Below, piece by piece: positions 28,400 through 37,456 of a DNA stretch of 64,000 nucleotides. The stretch comes from Nitrospira sp. (GTDB lineage Bacteria > Nitrospirota > Nitrospiria > Nitrospirales > Nitrospiraceae): positions 17,487-81,486 of the forward strand of contig JAURZE010000014.1 in the NCBI GenBank assembly GCA_030653545.1, in the 5' to 3' direction. The position numbers and the translations under genes were made by a program. The notes beneath the pieces are model-generated. The model was given only the letters and a program-made list of their open reading frames with translations, was not told the origin of the DNA and did not search any database. How positions within the stretch are numbered: the stretch's first letter is position 1; every line of letters starts with the position of its first letter.

Positions 28400-29557
28400 T
28401 TACGGCTTTTTCAAGACCTTCAGTCGTTCCTTGACCCGGGCAATTCGCCCCTCTTCTTCTGGAATTCCCTCGACAAGCGCCAGGAAGGTTTCATATTCGG
28501 CAAGAGCCCGTTTCGGATTCGTTGGCTCGTAGGCCTCCGCCAGATTGTACCGGGCCATGGCATAGTTCGGTCTGAGGATCACGGCCTTCTCAAATAGACT
28601 CATGGCCGCAGCTTTCTCCCCGAGTTTATTGTGGACAGCCCCGAGATTGTTCATCACCTCCGGAACATTCGGCCGGATGGCGAGCGACTGAAGCATTTCA
28701 GCCTTTGCCTTTTCAAACTGTCCTTTCGCATCCAACGAGACGCCCAAACGATGGTGGGCTTCTGCCATCCACACTTTGTTGGCGAAGCCGCTCGTAATCG
28801 ACTTCTGGTAGGCGTCAGCAGCGACATCATAATGCTTGTCTCCGCAATAGGCCAATTGCGCCGTCTGACCGCGGGCGAACTGCTGCAAGGAGGCAAACGG
28901 CTCTTTGTCTTCGCTTCCCTGACTCTCAATCTTCATTCCAGACTTGCCGCCAGCCGGTGCCCTGAGCCGGTCGAGAAATTCCCGCCGGTAGGGGGAAAAC
29001 AGCCGGACATAAGGGTCAATCGTGAAAGAAGCCGTGAGGAGAATCATATGCTCCCGGTTGCCGGTCACCAGATACTCGACCGTCGTTTTCTCATCGCCGG
29101 TATCGAAGATGGCGCTGGAGTCCATATTGGCCTTGGTCGCTAACTGCGACACGTTCAGATAAAACTCCAATTGTGGCTTCAAGGCTTGCAACGTCTTTCT
29201 CAAGACAGGATAGGGTTCGAGATCCAACCCGCTCGGGAACATAAAGATCGCTCCCACGAGCATTCCGTCCTCATCGAAAAAATAAGATTCATCTGCATGG
29301 GAGGGACTGTGCGCAGAGGGATACAGTAATTCCTGGCCGCTTCCCCAGGGTCTCGCGGTAAATGTTTGGGGCGGGACCTTTTTCAGGACCTCGGGTTTGC
29401 GATCGCACAACGCGGCCGTCGTCTTGAGCAGAACGAGATCGCTCTCGGATGGGGGAAGATTGGGTCGAATCGGAGGAGGCGGACCGCTACATCCGGCTAT
29501 CAGGCTCAATAGGATACTGCTTATTGCGAGCGTGCCGAATCGGCGGTGCAATGGCAT
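28400..29557 (-). CDS. TPR-containing lipoprotein
   Basis: 385 residues from the ATG at 29557, with CGGAGACCGT before it. The signal sequence ends in lipobox LIAGC, followed by a Pro-rich stretch (SGPPPPIRPNLPPS). The middle is an uncharacterised domain (~40-220). The C-terminus has TPR units: WMAEAHHRLGVSLDAKGQFE, VPEVMNNLGAVHNKLGEKA and AMARYNLAEAYEPTNPKRA. It should be a lipid-anchored envelope protein that binds partners. It is convergent with the DksA-like gene, with 21 bases between stops. Confidence 0.8.
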   Translation of the reverse strand: MPLHRRFGTLAISSILLSLIAGCSGPPPPIRPNLPPSESDLVLLKTTAALCDRKPEVLKKVPPQTFTARPWGSGQELLYPSAHSPSHADESYFFDEDGMLVGAIFMFPSGLDLEPYPVLRKTLQALKPQLEFYLNVSQLATKANMDSSAIFDTGDEKTTVEYLVTGNREHMILLTASFTIDPYVRLFSPYRREFLDRLRAPAGGKSGMKIESQGSEDKEPFASLQQFARGQTAQLAYCGDKHYDVAADAYQKSITSGFANKVWMAEAHHRLGVSLDAKGQFEKAKAEMLQSLAIRPNVPEVMNNLGAVHNKLGEKAAAMSLFEKAVILRPNYAMARYNLAEAYEPTNPKRALAEYETFLALVEGIPEEEGRIARVKERLKVLKKP

Positions 29558-29634
29558 ACGGTCTCCGGTCAAGAATCCAGAGTCTGAGGCCAATGAAACT
29601 TACACGAATTCGGCAGGGTTTGCGACCGGGCAAG

Positions 29635-29670
29635 AAAAAGCCCGCTCCCTTATCCAGGAAGCGGGCTTTC
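29635..29670 (-). terminator. Rho-independent terminator, minus strand
   Basis: The stem AAGCCCGCT / AGCGGGCTT is followed on the minus strand by TTTTT. It ends the transcript of the lipoprotein at 29693-30031. Confidence 0.85.
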
Positions 29671-29692
29671 GTGATGAGCTGCGAGGGCCGTT

Positions 29693-30031
29693 TTACCGGC
29701 GCTGGCTATCCTGCATATTGTCCTCAGCGGTGTAGCCGAACAAATACGGAAAGGCGCCTGCCAAGGTATAGATTGGACGATTTACTGCATAATCTACCGC
29801 GTGGCCGAGCGGGTGGAAGAAGAAACCCAACCAGCGGATCGGATTGTCATTGATCGGGCTGCCTGCCGTAGGATCTGAATACACCAAGGCCGTGCTATCG
29901 AGCACGTTGTAAATGCTTGTTGGAGGATTGTACTCCCTCTCCGATGCAGTACCCGCTTGATTCGTCGTCGTGCACCCTGCTGCAAGCACCGCCATCAGCA
30001 CCGCACCCATTGCCCAAGATGTTGGTCGCAT
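29693..30031 (-). CDS. Small hypothetical lipoprotein
   Basis: 112 residues from the ATG at 30031 (GTGAGGTTACGT upstream). The signal peptide ends AVLAAGC, a good lipobox, followed by a Thr/Asn linker. The mature part ends with an interesting hydrophobic stretch (WLGFFFHPLGHAVDYAVNRP) containing His and aromatic residues. No family is recognised. It lies between a terminator and the tRNA-Val gene, so it is probably monocistronic. Confidence 0.65.
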   Translation of the reverse strand: MRPTSWAMGAVLMAVLAAGCTTTNQAGTASEREYNPPTSIYNVLDSTALVYSDPTAGSPINDNPIRWLGFFFHPLGHAVDYAVNRPIYTLAGAFPYLFGYTAEDNMQDSQRR

Positions 30032-30187
30032 ACGTAACCTCACTTTGTTCGATCCCATCGACAGTGGCCCAACCGATCTCCGAAATACAGTGTGAAGTGT
30101 AGCCGACATCCCTGATTCTGTCTAGGAACGAGATAATTATTGAAAGAACCTGGCCGAGCGGCGATGGGGTGCGAAGCAGAAACAGCA

Positions 30188-30262
30188 TGGTGGGCGATAC
30201 AGGGATCGAACCTGTGGCCTCTTCCGTGTGAAGGAAGCGCTCTACCACTGAGCCAATCGCCC
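30188..30262 (-). tRNA. tRNA-Val(CAC)
   Basis: The reverse strand reads GGGCGAT...ATCGCCC acceptor arms, anticodon stem CTTCC / GGAAG around TTCACAC (anticodon CAC), T arm CAGG-TTCGATC-CCTG type and an encoded ACCA. Length 75 nt. It decodes GUG. Confidence 0.96.
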
Positions 30263-30416
30263 ATGCGGGCCAAGTCTAGCACGGAGCAATTCGCGGGTTC
30301 AATTGCAAGAGCACCAGGATACGAGCCGTAGGTATAGAACCGGCGGCGGCGCCTTGACTTCCCCGAAACTCGGTTTCTAGAATGCGGCCTTCCTATTTTC
30401 CCTGAGAGGAGCGTTT

Positions 30417-31739
30417 GTGGGCATGAGAGATGACATCGTCATCATAGGGGGTGGTCTGGCCGGCTCCGAGGCAGCCTGGCAGGCGGCTAACCGGGGCGCG
30501 AAGGTGACGCTCTATGAAATGCGTCCCAAGGAGATGACGAAAGCGCACAAAACCGGTGGCCTGGCGGAACTAGTCTGTTCCAATTCCCTCGGATCAGCCG
30601 ATCCCTTGAACGCTCCCGGCATCCTCAAAGAGGAAATGCGGCGGCTGGGTTCATTGATCATTACCTCAGCCGAGCAGGCCAGGGTCCCGGCTGGCTCAGC
30701 ACTCGCCGTCGATCGCGACCTGTTTTCACTCAAAATCACTCAAGCACTGGAAAGCCATCCGAATGTCCGCATCCTGCATGAGGAGATCACCGAGATCCCG
30801 ACGGATTGCCTCTGCATCATTGCCACAGGCCCCCTCACGTCGGACAAACTGTCGGCGGCGATCCGTGCGGTGACGCAATCGCACCATTTGTATTTCTTCG
30901 ATGCTATCTCCCCGATTATCGACGCCGAGTCGATCAATATGGATATCGTCTTCGCCGCCTCGCGTTATGACAAAGGAGGCGCCGACTACCTGAACTGTCC
31001 GATGGATGAGGCTCAATACAACACTTTTTACGACGCCCTGATGGCGGCCGAAAAGGTCCAGCCGAAAGAATTTGAGAAGACCCCCTACTTTGAAGCCTGC
31101 ATTCCCATAGAAGTTATGGCGGAACGAGGCCGGCAGACCATGCTCTTCGGCCCGCTGAAACCGGTTGGACTCGAAAACCCCAAGACCGGCAAGAGACCGA
31201 CAGCGGTCATCCAGCTCCGGACCGAAAACATCCATAAGACCTGCTACAACATGGTCGGCTTTCAGACGAAGCTCACCTACCCGGAACAGAAACGGGTGTT
31301 TCGCATGATCCCCGGCCTGGAACAGGCGGAGTTCCTCCGCTACGGCAGCCTGCATCGGAATACCTTTATCAACTCCCCCCAGTTGCTCTTGAATACGCTG
31401 CAGTTTAAGTCGCGCGGCACCTTATTTTTTGCCGGCCAATTGGTCGGGGTGGAAGGCTATACCGAATCTGCCGCCATGGGTGGCTTCGCGGGTATCAATG
31501 CGGCGCGAGCCCTCGCGGGCCAGCCGCTGGTCACTCCGCCGGCCACGACCGCCCACGGATGCCTGGTGGGCCATGTGGCCTCATCCGACCCGAAACATTT
31601 CCAGCCGATGAATACGAATTACGGACTCTTCCCGCCTCTCGCCCAGCCGACCAGGGACAAAGAAAAGAAACGGCAACTTATCGCCCAGCGGGCTCGCGAG
31701 GATTTTGAGAGATGGATGACGCAATCCGCGCTTTCATGA
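30417..31739 (+). CDS. trmFO: Methylenetetrahydrofolate-tRNA-(uracil-54-C5)-methyltransferase, FADH2-dependent
   Basis: 440 residues, starting at a GTG behind GAGAGGAGCGTTT (an ATG follows two codons later). The FAD-binding start DIVIIGGGLAGSEAAWQAA is followed by ELVCSNSLGS, with the family Cys, then FFDAISPIIDAESINMD, KGGADYLNCPMDE and GVEGYTESAAMGGFAGI. It makes ribothymidine at T54 of tRNA using methylene-THF as carbon donor, rather than the SAM used by TrmA. It overlaps xerC by 28 bases. Confidence 0.96.
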   Translation: MGMRDDIVIIGGGLAGSEAAWQAANRGAKVTLYEMRPKEMTKAHKTGGLAELVCSNSLGSADPLNAPGILKEEMRRLGSLIITSAEQARVPAGSALAVDRDLFSLKITQALESHPNVRILHEEITEIPTDCLCIIATGPLTSDKLSAAIRAVTQSHHLYFFDAISPIIDAESINMDIVFAASRYDKGGADYLNCPMDEAQYNTFYDALMAAEKVQPKEFEKTPYFEACIPIEVMAERGRQTMLFGPLKPVGLENPKTGKRPTAVIQLRTENIHKTCYNMVGFQTKLTYPEQKRVFRMIPGLEQAEFLRYGSLHRNTFINSPQLLLNTLQFKSRGTLFFAGQLVGVEGYTESAAMGGFAGINAARALAGQPLVTPPATTAHGCLVGHVASSDPKHFQPMNTNYGLFPPLAQPTRDKEKKRQLIAQRAREDFERWMTQSALS

Positions 31740-32662
31740 CGTTTCTCACCGTCGAGCGTCAGGCCTCACCGGAAACCATCCGCAATTACCATTCTGACCT
31801 CCGACAGCTGACGACCTTTCTCGCGCAAGCCCGGCCGTCGCCACAGCCGCAGTCTATAGTCGCCATAGGCGATGTGACCGCGGATTCATTGCGCGCCTAT
31901 CTGCACTGGCTTGACCGCAAGGGTGAAAAGGCCTCCTCTCTCGCACGCAAACTCGCCTGCCTGAGAAGCTTCTACCGATTCCATGTCCGCGAAGGGACGG
32001 TCGAAAAGAATCCGGCCGAAGACATTAGAAGTCCCAAGCTCCCGAAGACACTGCCGCGGGTACTGACGAAGGATGATGCGAATGTCTTGATGGAGTTCCC
32101 CGAGGGGCGCACGTCGTTGCCGTTGCGAGACCGGGCTATCCTGGAAACGCTCTATTCCACCGGCGCCCGCGTCAGTGAAGCCGTCGGGCTCAACCTCGGC
32201 GATCTCAACCGATCCGACGGGCTCGTCCATCTCCGCGGCAAGGGCCGGAAAGAACGCATCGTTCCGATCGGCGATGTCGCGCTCCAGGCAATTCAAACCT
32301 ATCGGACCTCGCTGAAACATGCGGCGGGCGATGATCGACCTGCGACCCCTCTGTTCCTCAATCACCGGGGAGGTCGTTTGACCTCACGGAGTGTCGCCCG
32401 CCTGGTTGCTCGTTATTCAAGTCGCCTGGCTGGCGGATCCGTCAGCCCCCATGCTCTCCGCCACTCCTACGCGACCCATCTCCTCGACGAAGGCGCGGAC
32501 CTGCGTTCTATTCAAGAGATGTTGGGACACGCCTCGCTCAGCACGACACAAAAATACACGCATCTGGCCACCGACCAACTCCTGGCTGTCTATGACCGCG
32601 CTCATCCCCGGGCCAAGACGGCCAAGACGCCGCCGGCCGGGCAAGACGGTCCCGCAACGTGA
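31712..32662 (+). CDS. xerC: Site-specific tyrosine recombinase XerC
   Basis: 316 residues. The N-terminal SAM-like core-binding domain ends near residue 100. The catalytic domain has the Arg in STGARVSEAVGLNL, Lys in GKGRKERIVP, HxxR in SPHALRHSYATHLL, His in LGHASLSTTQKYTHL and the nucleophile Tyr in that same stretch. With a second Xer it resolves chromosome dimers at dif. The overlap with trmFO is a recurrent arrangement. It is a core gene, not the integrase of the left-hand island. Confidence 0.93.
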   Translation: MDDAIRAFMTFLTVERQASPETIRNYHSDLRQLTTFLAQARPSPQPQSIVAIGDVTADSLRAYLHWLDRKGEKASSLARKLACLRSFYRFHVREGTVEKNPAEDIRSPKLPKTLPRVLTKDDANVLMEFPEGRTSLPLRDRAILETLYSTGARVSEAVGLNLGDLNRSDGLVHLRGKGRKERIVPIGDVALQAIQTYRTSLKHAAGDDRPATPLFLNHRGGRLTSRSVARLVARYSSRLAGGSVSPHALRHSYATHLLDEGADLRSIQEMLGHASLSTTQKYTHLATDQLLAVYDRAHPRAKTAKTPPAGQDGPAT

Positions 32663-32852
32663 ACACTGGCTCAACGGCCTCCGATTCAGCCCGAGATGAC
32701 CGTAAACTTGCGAGAAAATTGATACCGGTTCGAGCACAACAGGATTGTGTTTCTGGAGGAAATTGATATAGTCACGGCCCGCAAGCCAGTGCGCGCCGCG
32801 GTGAAGGATCGGAATGTGATCCGGGACATCCTCTGAGAACTAGGAGCAGCCC

Positions 32853-33746
32853 ATGAATCGACTGATTAAGAAAGCCAATATCCTCATCGAGGCGCTGCCC
32901 TATATCCGCACCTTCCGGGGCAAAACGGTGGTCATTAAGTATGGCGGGCATGCCATGACCGAGACGGCGCTCAAGGAACGGTTCGCGGAAGATATCGTCC
33001 TACTCAAATATGTCGGGCTCAATCCGGTCATCGTGCATGGCGGAGGCCCGCAGATCGACAAGATGTTGACCAGACTCGGCATCGAAGCCAAGTTCCGCCA
33101 CGGCGTCCGGATCACCGACGAAGCCACCATGGAAATCGTGGAGATGGTCCTGGCCGGCAAGATCAATATGGAAATCGTGGAACTCCTGAATCGCCACGGC
33201 GGCCGGTCCGTGGGCCTCAGCGGAAAAGACGGCGGGCTGCTCATGGCTCAACCACTCACCGCGAAATCCTGGGCGAAGAGTTTAGGTAAAGATTTAGAAG
33301 GCGACGACCAGGGTGATTTCGGGCTGGTCGGGGAAGTACAAGCGGTCGATCCCAGTCTCGTGCTGAAGCTCCAGCAAGACCACTATATCCCCGTCATCGC
33401 ACCGATCGGAACAGACAAGGAAGGCAACACGTACAACATCAATGCCGACCTCGTGGCCGGCGCCATTGCCGCGTCGCTCCATGCAGAAAAACTCGTGATG
33501 ATGACCGACATCAAGGGAATCCGTGACGCCAACAACCGCCACCTTTCGACGGTCTCACGAAAAGATGTGCAGCGAATGGTAAAGAAAGGCGTGATCGGCC
33601 AAGGCATGTTGCCGAAAGTGCATGCCTGTCTCGAGGCGCTGGCGGGCGGAGCCGGGAAAGCCCACATCATCGACGGCCGCATTCCCCATGCCCTCTTGCT
33701 CGAAATATTCACCCGCAAGGGCATCGGCACCGAGATTGTGTCGTAA
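32853..33746 (+). CDS. argB: Acetylglutamate kinase
   Basis: 297 residues behind TAGGAGCAGCCC. It has the phosphate-binding KYGGHAM, VHGGGPQI, the substrate block GKINMEIVELLNRHGG and the nucleotide block MTDIKGIRDAN. Length and motifs match the hexameric, arginine-sensitive ArgB type (N-terminal helix MNRLIKKANILIEALPYI). It does the second step of arginine synthesis, phosphorylating N-acetylglutamate. The other arg genes are not here. Confidence 0.97.
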   Translation: MNRLIKKANILIEALPYIRTFRGKTVVIKYGGHAMTETALKERFAEDIVLLKYVGLNPVIVHGGGPQIDKMLTRLGIEAKFRHGVRITDEATMEIVEMVLAGKINMEIVELLNRHGGRSVGLSGKDGGLLMAQPLTAKSWAKSLGKDLEGDDQGDFGLVGEVQAVDPSLVLKLQQDHYIPVIAPIGTDKEGNTYNINADLVAGAIAASLHAEKLVMMTDIKGIRDANNRHLSTVSRKDVQRMVKKGVIGQGMLPKVHACLEALAGGAGKAHIIDGRIPHALLLEIFTRKGIGTEIVS

Positions 33747-33773
33747 CCCTTTCCAAGCACGAGCACCAGCCGC

Positions 33774-34628
33774 GTGACTGACGAATTGACGACCCACCTC
33801 GCTGCGCTTACCCGCGAGCGCCACCCCGACACATCGCCGGTCGCATTGCGGGAGACGGCCGTCTATTTAACACAGCAGTTCCTCCGCTTGGGCCTTGAGG
33901 TCACCACGCACCGATTTGAGGCCTTGGGACAGACCTACGACAACGTGATCGGGAGCAAATCGTCGCAAAATAGCGCGGCCGCTCCACCGCTGATTCTCGC
34001 CGCCCACTACGATACGGTCATTGGATCGCCCGGCGCCGACGACAATGCCAGCGCGCTCACCGTCCTTCTCGAAGTCGCCCGCCGACTCACGCAGACCGCA
34101 CTGGCGCGACCGGTCCGATTCATGGCCTTTTGCCTCGAAGAAGAAGACCTGCTGGGCAGTCGCGCCTATGTGGCCCATCTTGCCGAGACCGGCCAGTCCG
34201 TCTATGGGGCAATCGTCCTTGAATGTGTCGGATATGCCAACGAGCAGGAAGGCTCGCAGCGAACGCCCCCCGGTATTCCCATCGCCGTACCTTCTGTCGG
34301 AAACTTTCTCGCGCTGATCGGAAACCAGGCGTCAGCCTCCCTGACCTCCGCGTTGTCGCAAGCCATGGCTCCCGCCATCCCCGTCGTTCCGTTGGTCGTC
34401 CCTGGTAACGGGGAACACCTTCCCGACACCAGACGAAGCGACCATACGGCCTTTTGGGAACAGGGCTTCGCCGCCGTGATGGTGACCGACACCGCTAATT
34501 TTCGGAATCCGCACTACCATCGATCCACCGATACGGTCGACACCCTTAACCTGAAATTCCTCGCATCCGTGACTGACGCCGTCACGAATGCAGTGCTGGC
34601 GCTTGCCGCCATGCCGGAAAGGCCATGA
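33774..34628 (+). CDS. M28-family zinc aminopeptidase/exopeptidase
   Basis: 284 residues from a GTG. Metal ligands of M28 are clear: His-Asp in ILAAHYDTVIGSPGADDNASA (with the second Asp), Glu-Glu in AFCLEEEDLLGSRAY, and a later His in RRSDHTAFWEQG plus HYHRSTDTVDTL. The dinuclear zinc site is therefore intact. No signal peptide is visible, so it probably acts in the cytoplasm. The substrate is unknown. It overlaps the next gene by four bases. Confidence 0.88.
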   Translation: MTDELTTHLAALTRERHPDTSPVALRETAVYLTQQFLRLGLEVTTHRFEALGQTYDNVIGSKSSQNSAAAPPLILAAHYDTVIGSPGADDNASALTVLLEVARRLTQTALARPVRFMAFCLEEEDLLGSRAYVAHLAETGQSVYGAIVLECVGYANEQEGSQRTPPGIPIAVPSVGNFLALIGNQASASLTSALSQAMAPAIPVVPLVVPGNGEHLPDTRRSDHTAFWEQGFAAVMVTDTANFRNPHYHRSTDTVDTLNLKFLASVTDAVTNAVLALAAMPERP

Positions 34629-35359
34629 TGCCCAAGCCCCTTAGCCGGCCGACACGAGCCGCCGTTTCCCAGCTCTTTGCCCATTTAGACTATACGGCGC
34701 TCGGCCCGGTCTATTGTTACGAAGGCGGCGATGAGTTCTGGCAAGCCAAGCGAAAGCCCTGTGAGCGACTGGGCAACCGGATCGCTCGTGCGCTCTACGA
34801 TCGCCTCGACCCGCATGGCCGGAGCCTCTATGTGGGAGCGGGTGTCGCGGAGCTCCCGCCGCTTCTCATGGAAACGCTCGACCTCCAACGAGAAGTCGAG
34901 CCCTATAATCTTCGCCGAACCGAGGTCGCCGCCATCAATCGAGCCTGCCAATCCCTGCCGGTTCGATTTCATAGCCTTGATGCAGCCAAGGCCAAGGGAC
35001 GCTTCGATCATCTCTGGATGGTGAGTGTGCTCAATGATCCGGAACGATTCCCTCACTTGGCCCCGCTGTCTTACGGAACCGCCGATCCGGTGACATTCGA
35101 CCCGCGCCAATTTGAGCAGCAGCGCCGCATCGTGCGTTCCATCGTCGATCGCGTCATGCCGAAACTGAGCCTGCCTGGTTTGGTGACCACCTCAACAGAA
35201 GAAGTGGTCTGGATCGCCGACTGGTGTCACCGCAAGAATATCCCGTACCTCGTTGGACGAGAGCAATTTCCAACGGCCCTGGTAGGGGACCCGGTGTGTT
35301 TTATGAAAATTGGAGCGGCGGCAACGAAAACTCGAAGGCCACGACGAGCTAGACCTTAA
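34625..35359 (+). CDS. Unknown protein, possible SAM-binding fold
   Basis: 244 residues, translationally coupled to the M28 peptidase gene (ATG ATG within its last codons). It has no signal peptide. A glycine-rich turn after a strand (GRSLYVGAGVAELPPLLMET) and later FDHLWMVSVLND are reminiscent of Rossmann-type methyltransferases, but no family motif clinches it. The C-terminus is Arg-rich (TKTRRPRRARP). It converges on the hexapeptide-repeat gene, with 11 bases of overlap. Confidence 0.6.
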   Translation: MMPKPLSRPTRAAVSQLFAHLDYTALGPVYCYEGGDEFWQAKRKPCERLGNRIARALYDRLDPHGRSLYVGAGVAELPPLLMETLDLQREVEPYNLRRTEVAAINRACQSLPVRFHSLDAAKAKGRFDHLWMVSVLNDPERFPHLAPLSYGTADPVTFDPRQFEQQRRIVRSIVDRVMPKLSLPGLVTTSTEEVVWIADWCHRKNIPYLVGREQFPTALVGDPVCFMKIGAAATKTRRPRRARP

Positions 35360-35894
35360 ATCCGGTTTGCTTCGACGAGTCGTCCATATACTGGCAAGCG
35401 TATTTCACGTAATTGGCCGCCGACTCCTTGATCCAGGCGAGTTCGGCATCCGAAACCCCACGCCGCACCCGGCCGGGCGAGCCGAGGATGACGCTCTTCG
35501 GCGGAACCACTGTCCCCTCCACCACCAACGCGCCGGCGCCCACGACCGAGTCCTCCCCGATCACGGCGCCGTCCATGATGATCGCGCCCATGCCCACCAG
35601 CACCCGATCTTTGATCGTACAACCGTGCAAGACGACACTATGGCCGATGGTAACCTCATTCCCGATGATCAGCGGGTGAGTATCGTGCGTCACGTGCAGC
35701 ATGCAAAGATCCTGCACATTGGTCCGATTCCCCATGCGGATATAATGCACATCGCCCCGGATCACGGCATTGAACCAGACGCTGCACTCCTCACCCATGA
35801 CCACATCGCCGATGACGACAGCGGTGTCCTCGATGAAGCAGGAGTCCGGAATGGTGGGCTTGATACCCTTGAATGTTCGAATCACGGTGCGCAC
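35349..35894 (-). CDS. Gamma-class carbonic anhydrase-like hexapeptide protein
   Basis: 181 residues from a GTG. The left-handed beta-helix repeats are plain: IGDVVMGEECSVWFNAVIRGD, MHVTHDTHPLIIGN, TIGHSVVLHGCTI. The three metal-ligand His positions of gamma-carbonic anhydrase/PaaY-like proteins are visible (HVTHDTHPL and GHSVVLHG). Activity is often absent or latent in this subgroup. The likely role is CO2 hydration or acyl handling, unproven. Confidence 0.85.
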   Translation of the reverse strand: MRTVIRTFKGIKPTIPDSCFIEDTAVVIGDVVMGEECSVWFNAVIRGDVHYIRMGNRTNVQDLCMLHVTHDTHPLIIGNEVTIGHSVVLHGCTIKDRVLVGMGAIIMDGAVIGEDSVVGAGALVVEGTVVPPKSVILGSPGRVRRGVSDAELAWIKESAANYVKYACQYMDDSSKQTGFKV

Positions 35895-35971
35895 TGTAGG
35901 TGAAGCATGGCCTGGATTTCAAGACCAAGACGCGTTGACAGCCTTTTCAACCCTCCCGTAGACTGCCGCTC

Positions 35972-37390
35972 ATGTCTACACCGTTGATCCAGCTCGATCG
36001 CAAGAAAGCCACCAAGAAAGCCGCGCAAACCAAGGCACCCGTTGCCGCCCGTAGAACCACCGTCGGTTTTGTGAATCTGGGCTGCTCGAAAAACCAGGTG
36101 GACTCCGAGCTCATGCTGGGCACGCTGGTTCACGACGGTTTCCAACTGACCGACAACCCCAAGAAAGCTGAAGTCGTCATCATCAATACCTGCGGCTTTA
36201 TCGAAGAAGCCAAGCAGGAATCGATCAATTCGATTCTCGAACATGGCAAACTGAAGAAGAAAGGTGCCTGCCGGGTCCTCATCGCAGCAGGCTGCCTGGC
36301 TCAACGCTATCAAGGCGACCTGCTGAAAGAACTGCCGGAATTGGACGGCGTAGTGGGCACCGGGGAATTCGGGAAGATCGCGGAAATCTGTCGTAACCTC
36401 CTCACGCCCAGCAAACGCCAGCAACGACTGTGGATCAGCGAACCGCCCTACCTCTACGACGCGGACTCTCCGCGCCTACGGCTCGGCAAGCCGCACAGTG
36501 CCTATGTGAAGATCGCCGAAGGGTGTAACCGAAATTGCGCCTTCTGCGCCATTCCGATCATGCGCGGGAAACAGCGGAGCCGGTCGATCGAATCCATTGT
36601 GGCCGAAGCGGAGCGCCTCGCCGGCGAAGGCGTAAAAGAGCTCAACCTCATTTCCCAGGATACGATCAACTACGGCGTGGACCTGGGTATTCGAGGCGGT
36701 CTCACCTCGCTGCTTCGCGCGCTGGTGAAGGTTCCGGACATTCGCTGGATCAGACCGTTCTACCTCTATCCCCAACAAGTCACCGATGATCTACTCGACC
36801 TCTATGCGGGCGAGGAAAAGATTACCAAGTACATCGATATGCCGCTCCAGCACATCAACGACCGAATGCTGAAGCGCATGCACCGTCTGGGGAATCGAGC
36901 CGCCATCGAGAAACTCGTGGACCGGATTCGCACCCGCATTCCCGGCCTGACGTTCCGGACCGCCTTCATCGTTGGATTTCCCGGTGAAACGGAGAAGGCC
37001 TACCAGGAACTCAAATCCTACGTGGCGGAATCCGGTTTCGACCGAGTGGCCGCATTTCTCTACTCGGACGAGGAAGATACGACAGCGGTATCGCTGGACG
37101 ACAAAATCGAGCGCAGCGTCATGGAAGAACGACGGAACGAACTGCTTGCCACCCAGGAAGGGATTGCCGCGGCACGCGGGCAGGATCGTATCGGTTCGGT
37201 CATGGAGGTCCTTGTGGAAGGGCCTTCGGAGGAAACTCCGTTGCTGCTGGAAGGCCGGCACGAAGGCCTCGCACCCGAGATCGACGGCGTCGTCTATATC
37301 AACGACGGCTCGGCCGACCCAGGAGACCTCGTCAAGGTCGAGATCACGGATGCGGCCACGTACGATCTCGTCGGCCACATCGTCTCCTGA
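35972..37390 (+). CDS. rimO: Ribosomal protein uS12 methylthiotransferase
   Basis: 472 residues. The N-terminal UPF0004 domain has GCSKNQVDSE and NTCGFIEEAKQES and binds one Fe-S cluster. The radical SAM motif is CNRNCAFCAIP. The C-terminal TRAM domain ends IVS. A ~30-residue Lys-rich N-terminal extension (RKKATKKAAQTKAPVAARR) precedes the domain, possibly a ribosome contact. It methylthiolates Asp-88 of S12. It stands alone between a divergent gene and purU. Confidence 0.95.
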   Translation: MSTPLIQLDRKKATKKAAQTKAPVAARRTTVGFVNLGCSKNQVDSELMLGTLVHDGFQLTDNPKKAEVVIINTCGFIEEAKQESINSILEHGKLKKKGACRVLIAAGCLAQRYQGDLLKELPELDGVVGTGEFGKIAEICRNLLTPSKRQQRLWISEPPYLYDADSPRLRLGKPHSAYVKIAEGCNRNCAFCAIPIMRGKQRSRSIESIVAEAERLAGEGVKELNLISQDTINYGVDLGIRGGLTSLLRALVKVPDIRWIRPFYLYPQQVTDDLLDLYAGEEKITKYIDMPLQHINDRMLKRMHRLGNRAAIEKLVDRIRTRIPGLTFRTAFIVGFPGETEKAYQELKSYVAESGFDRVAAFLYSDEEDTTAVSLDDKIERSVMEERRNELLATQEGIAAARGQDRIGSVMEVLVEGPSEETPLLLEGRHEGLAPEIDGVVYINDGSADPGDLVKVEITDAATYDLVGHIVS

Positions 37391-37456
37391 CTTCACGCCA
37401 CACCCGATTCCCGATCTGCTACACTCTTTGAAAACTGACGAAAGGGGCGTATCCGC

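Noticed and set aside
31712..32662. XerC as the island integrase
   Set aside because: It is ~29 kb from the tRNA-Met fragment, overlaps trmFO and looks like the housekeeping gene.
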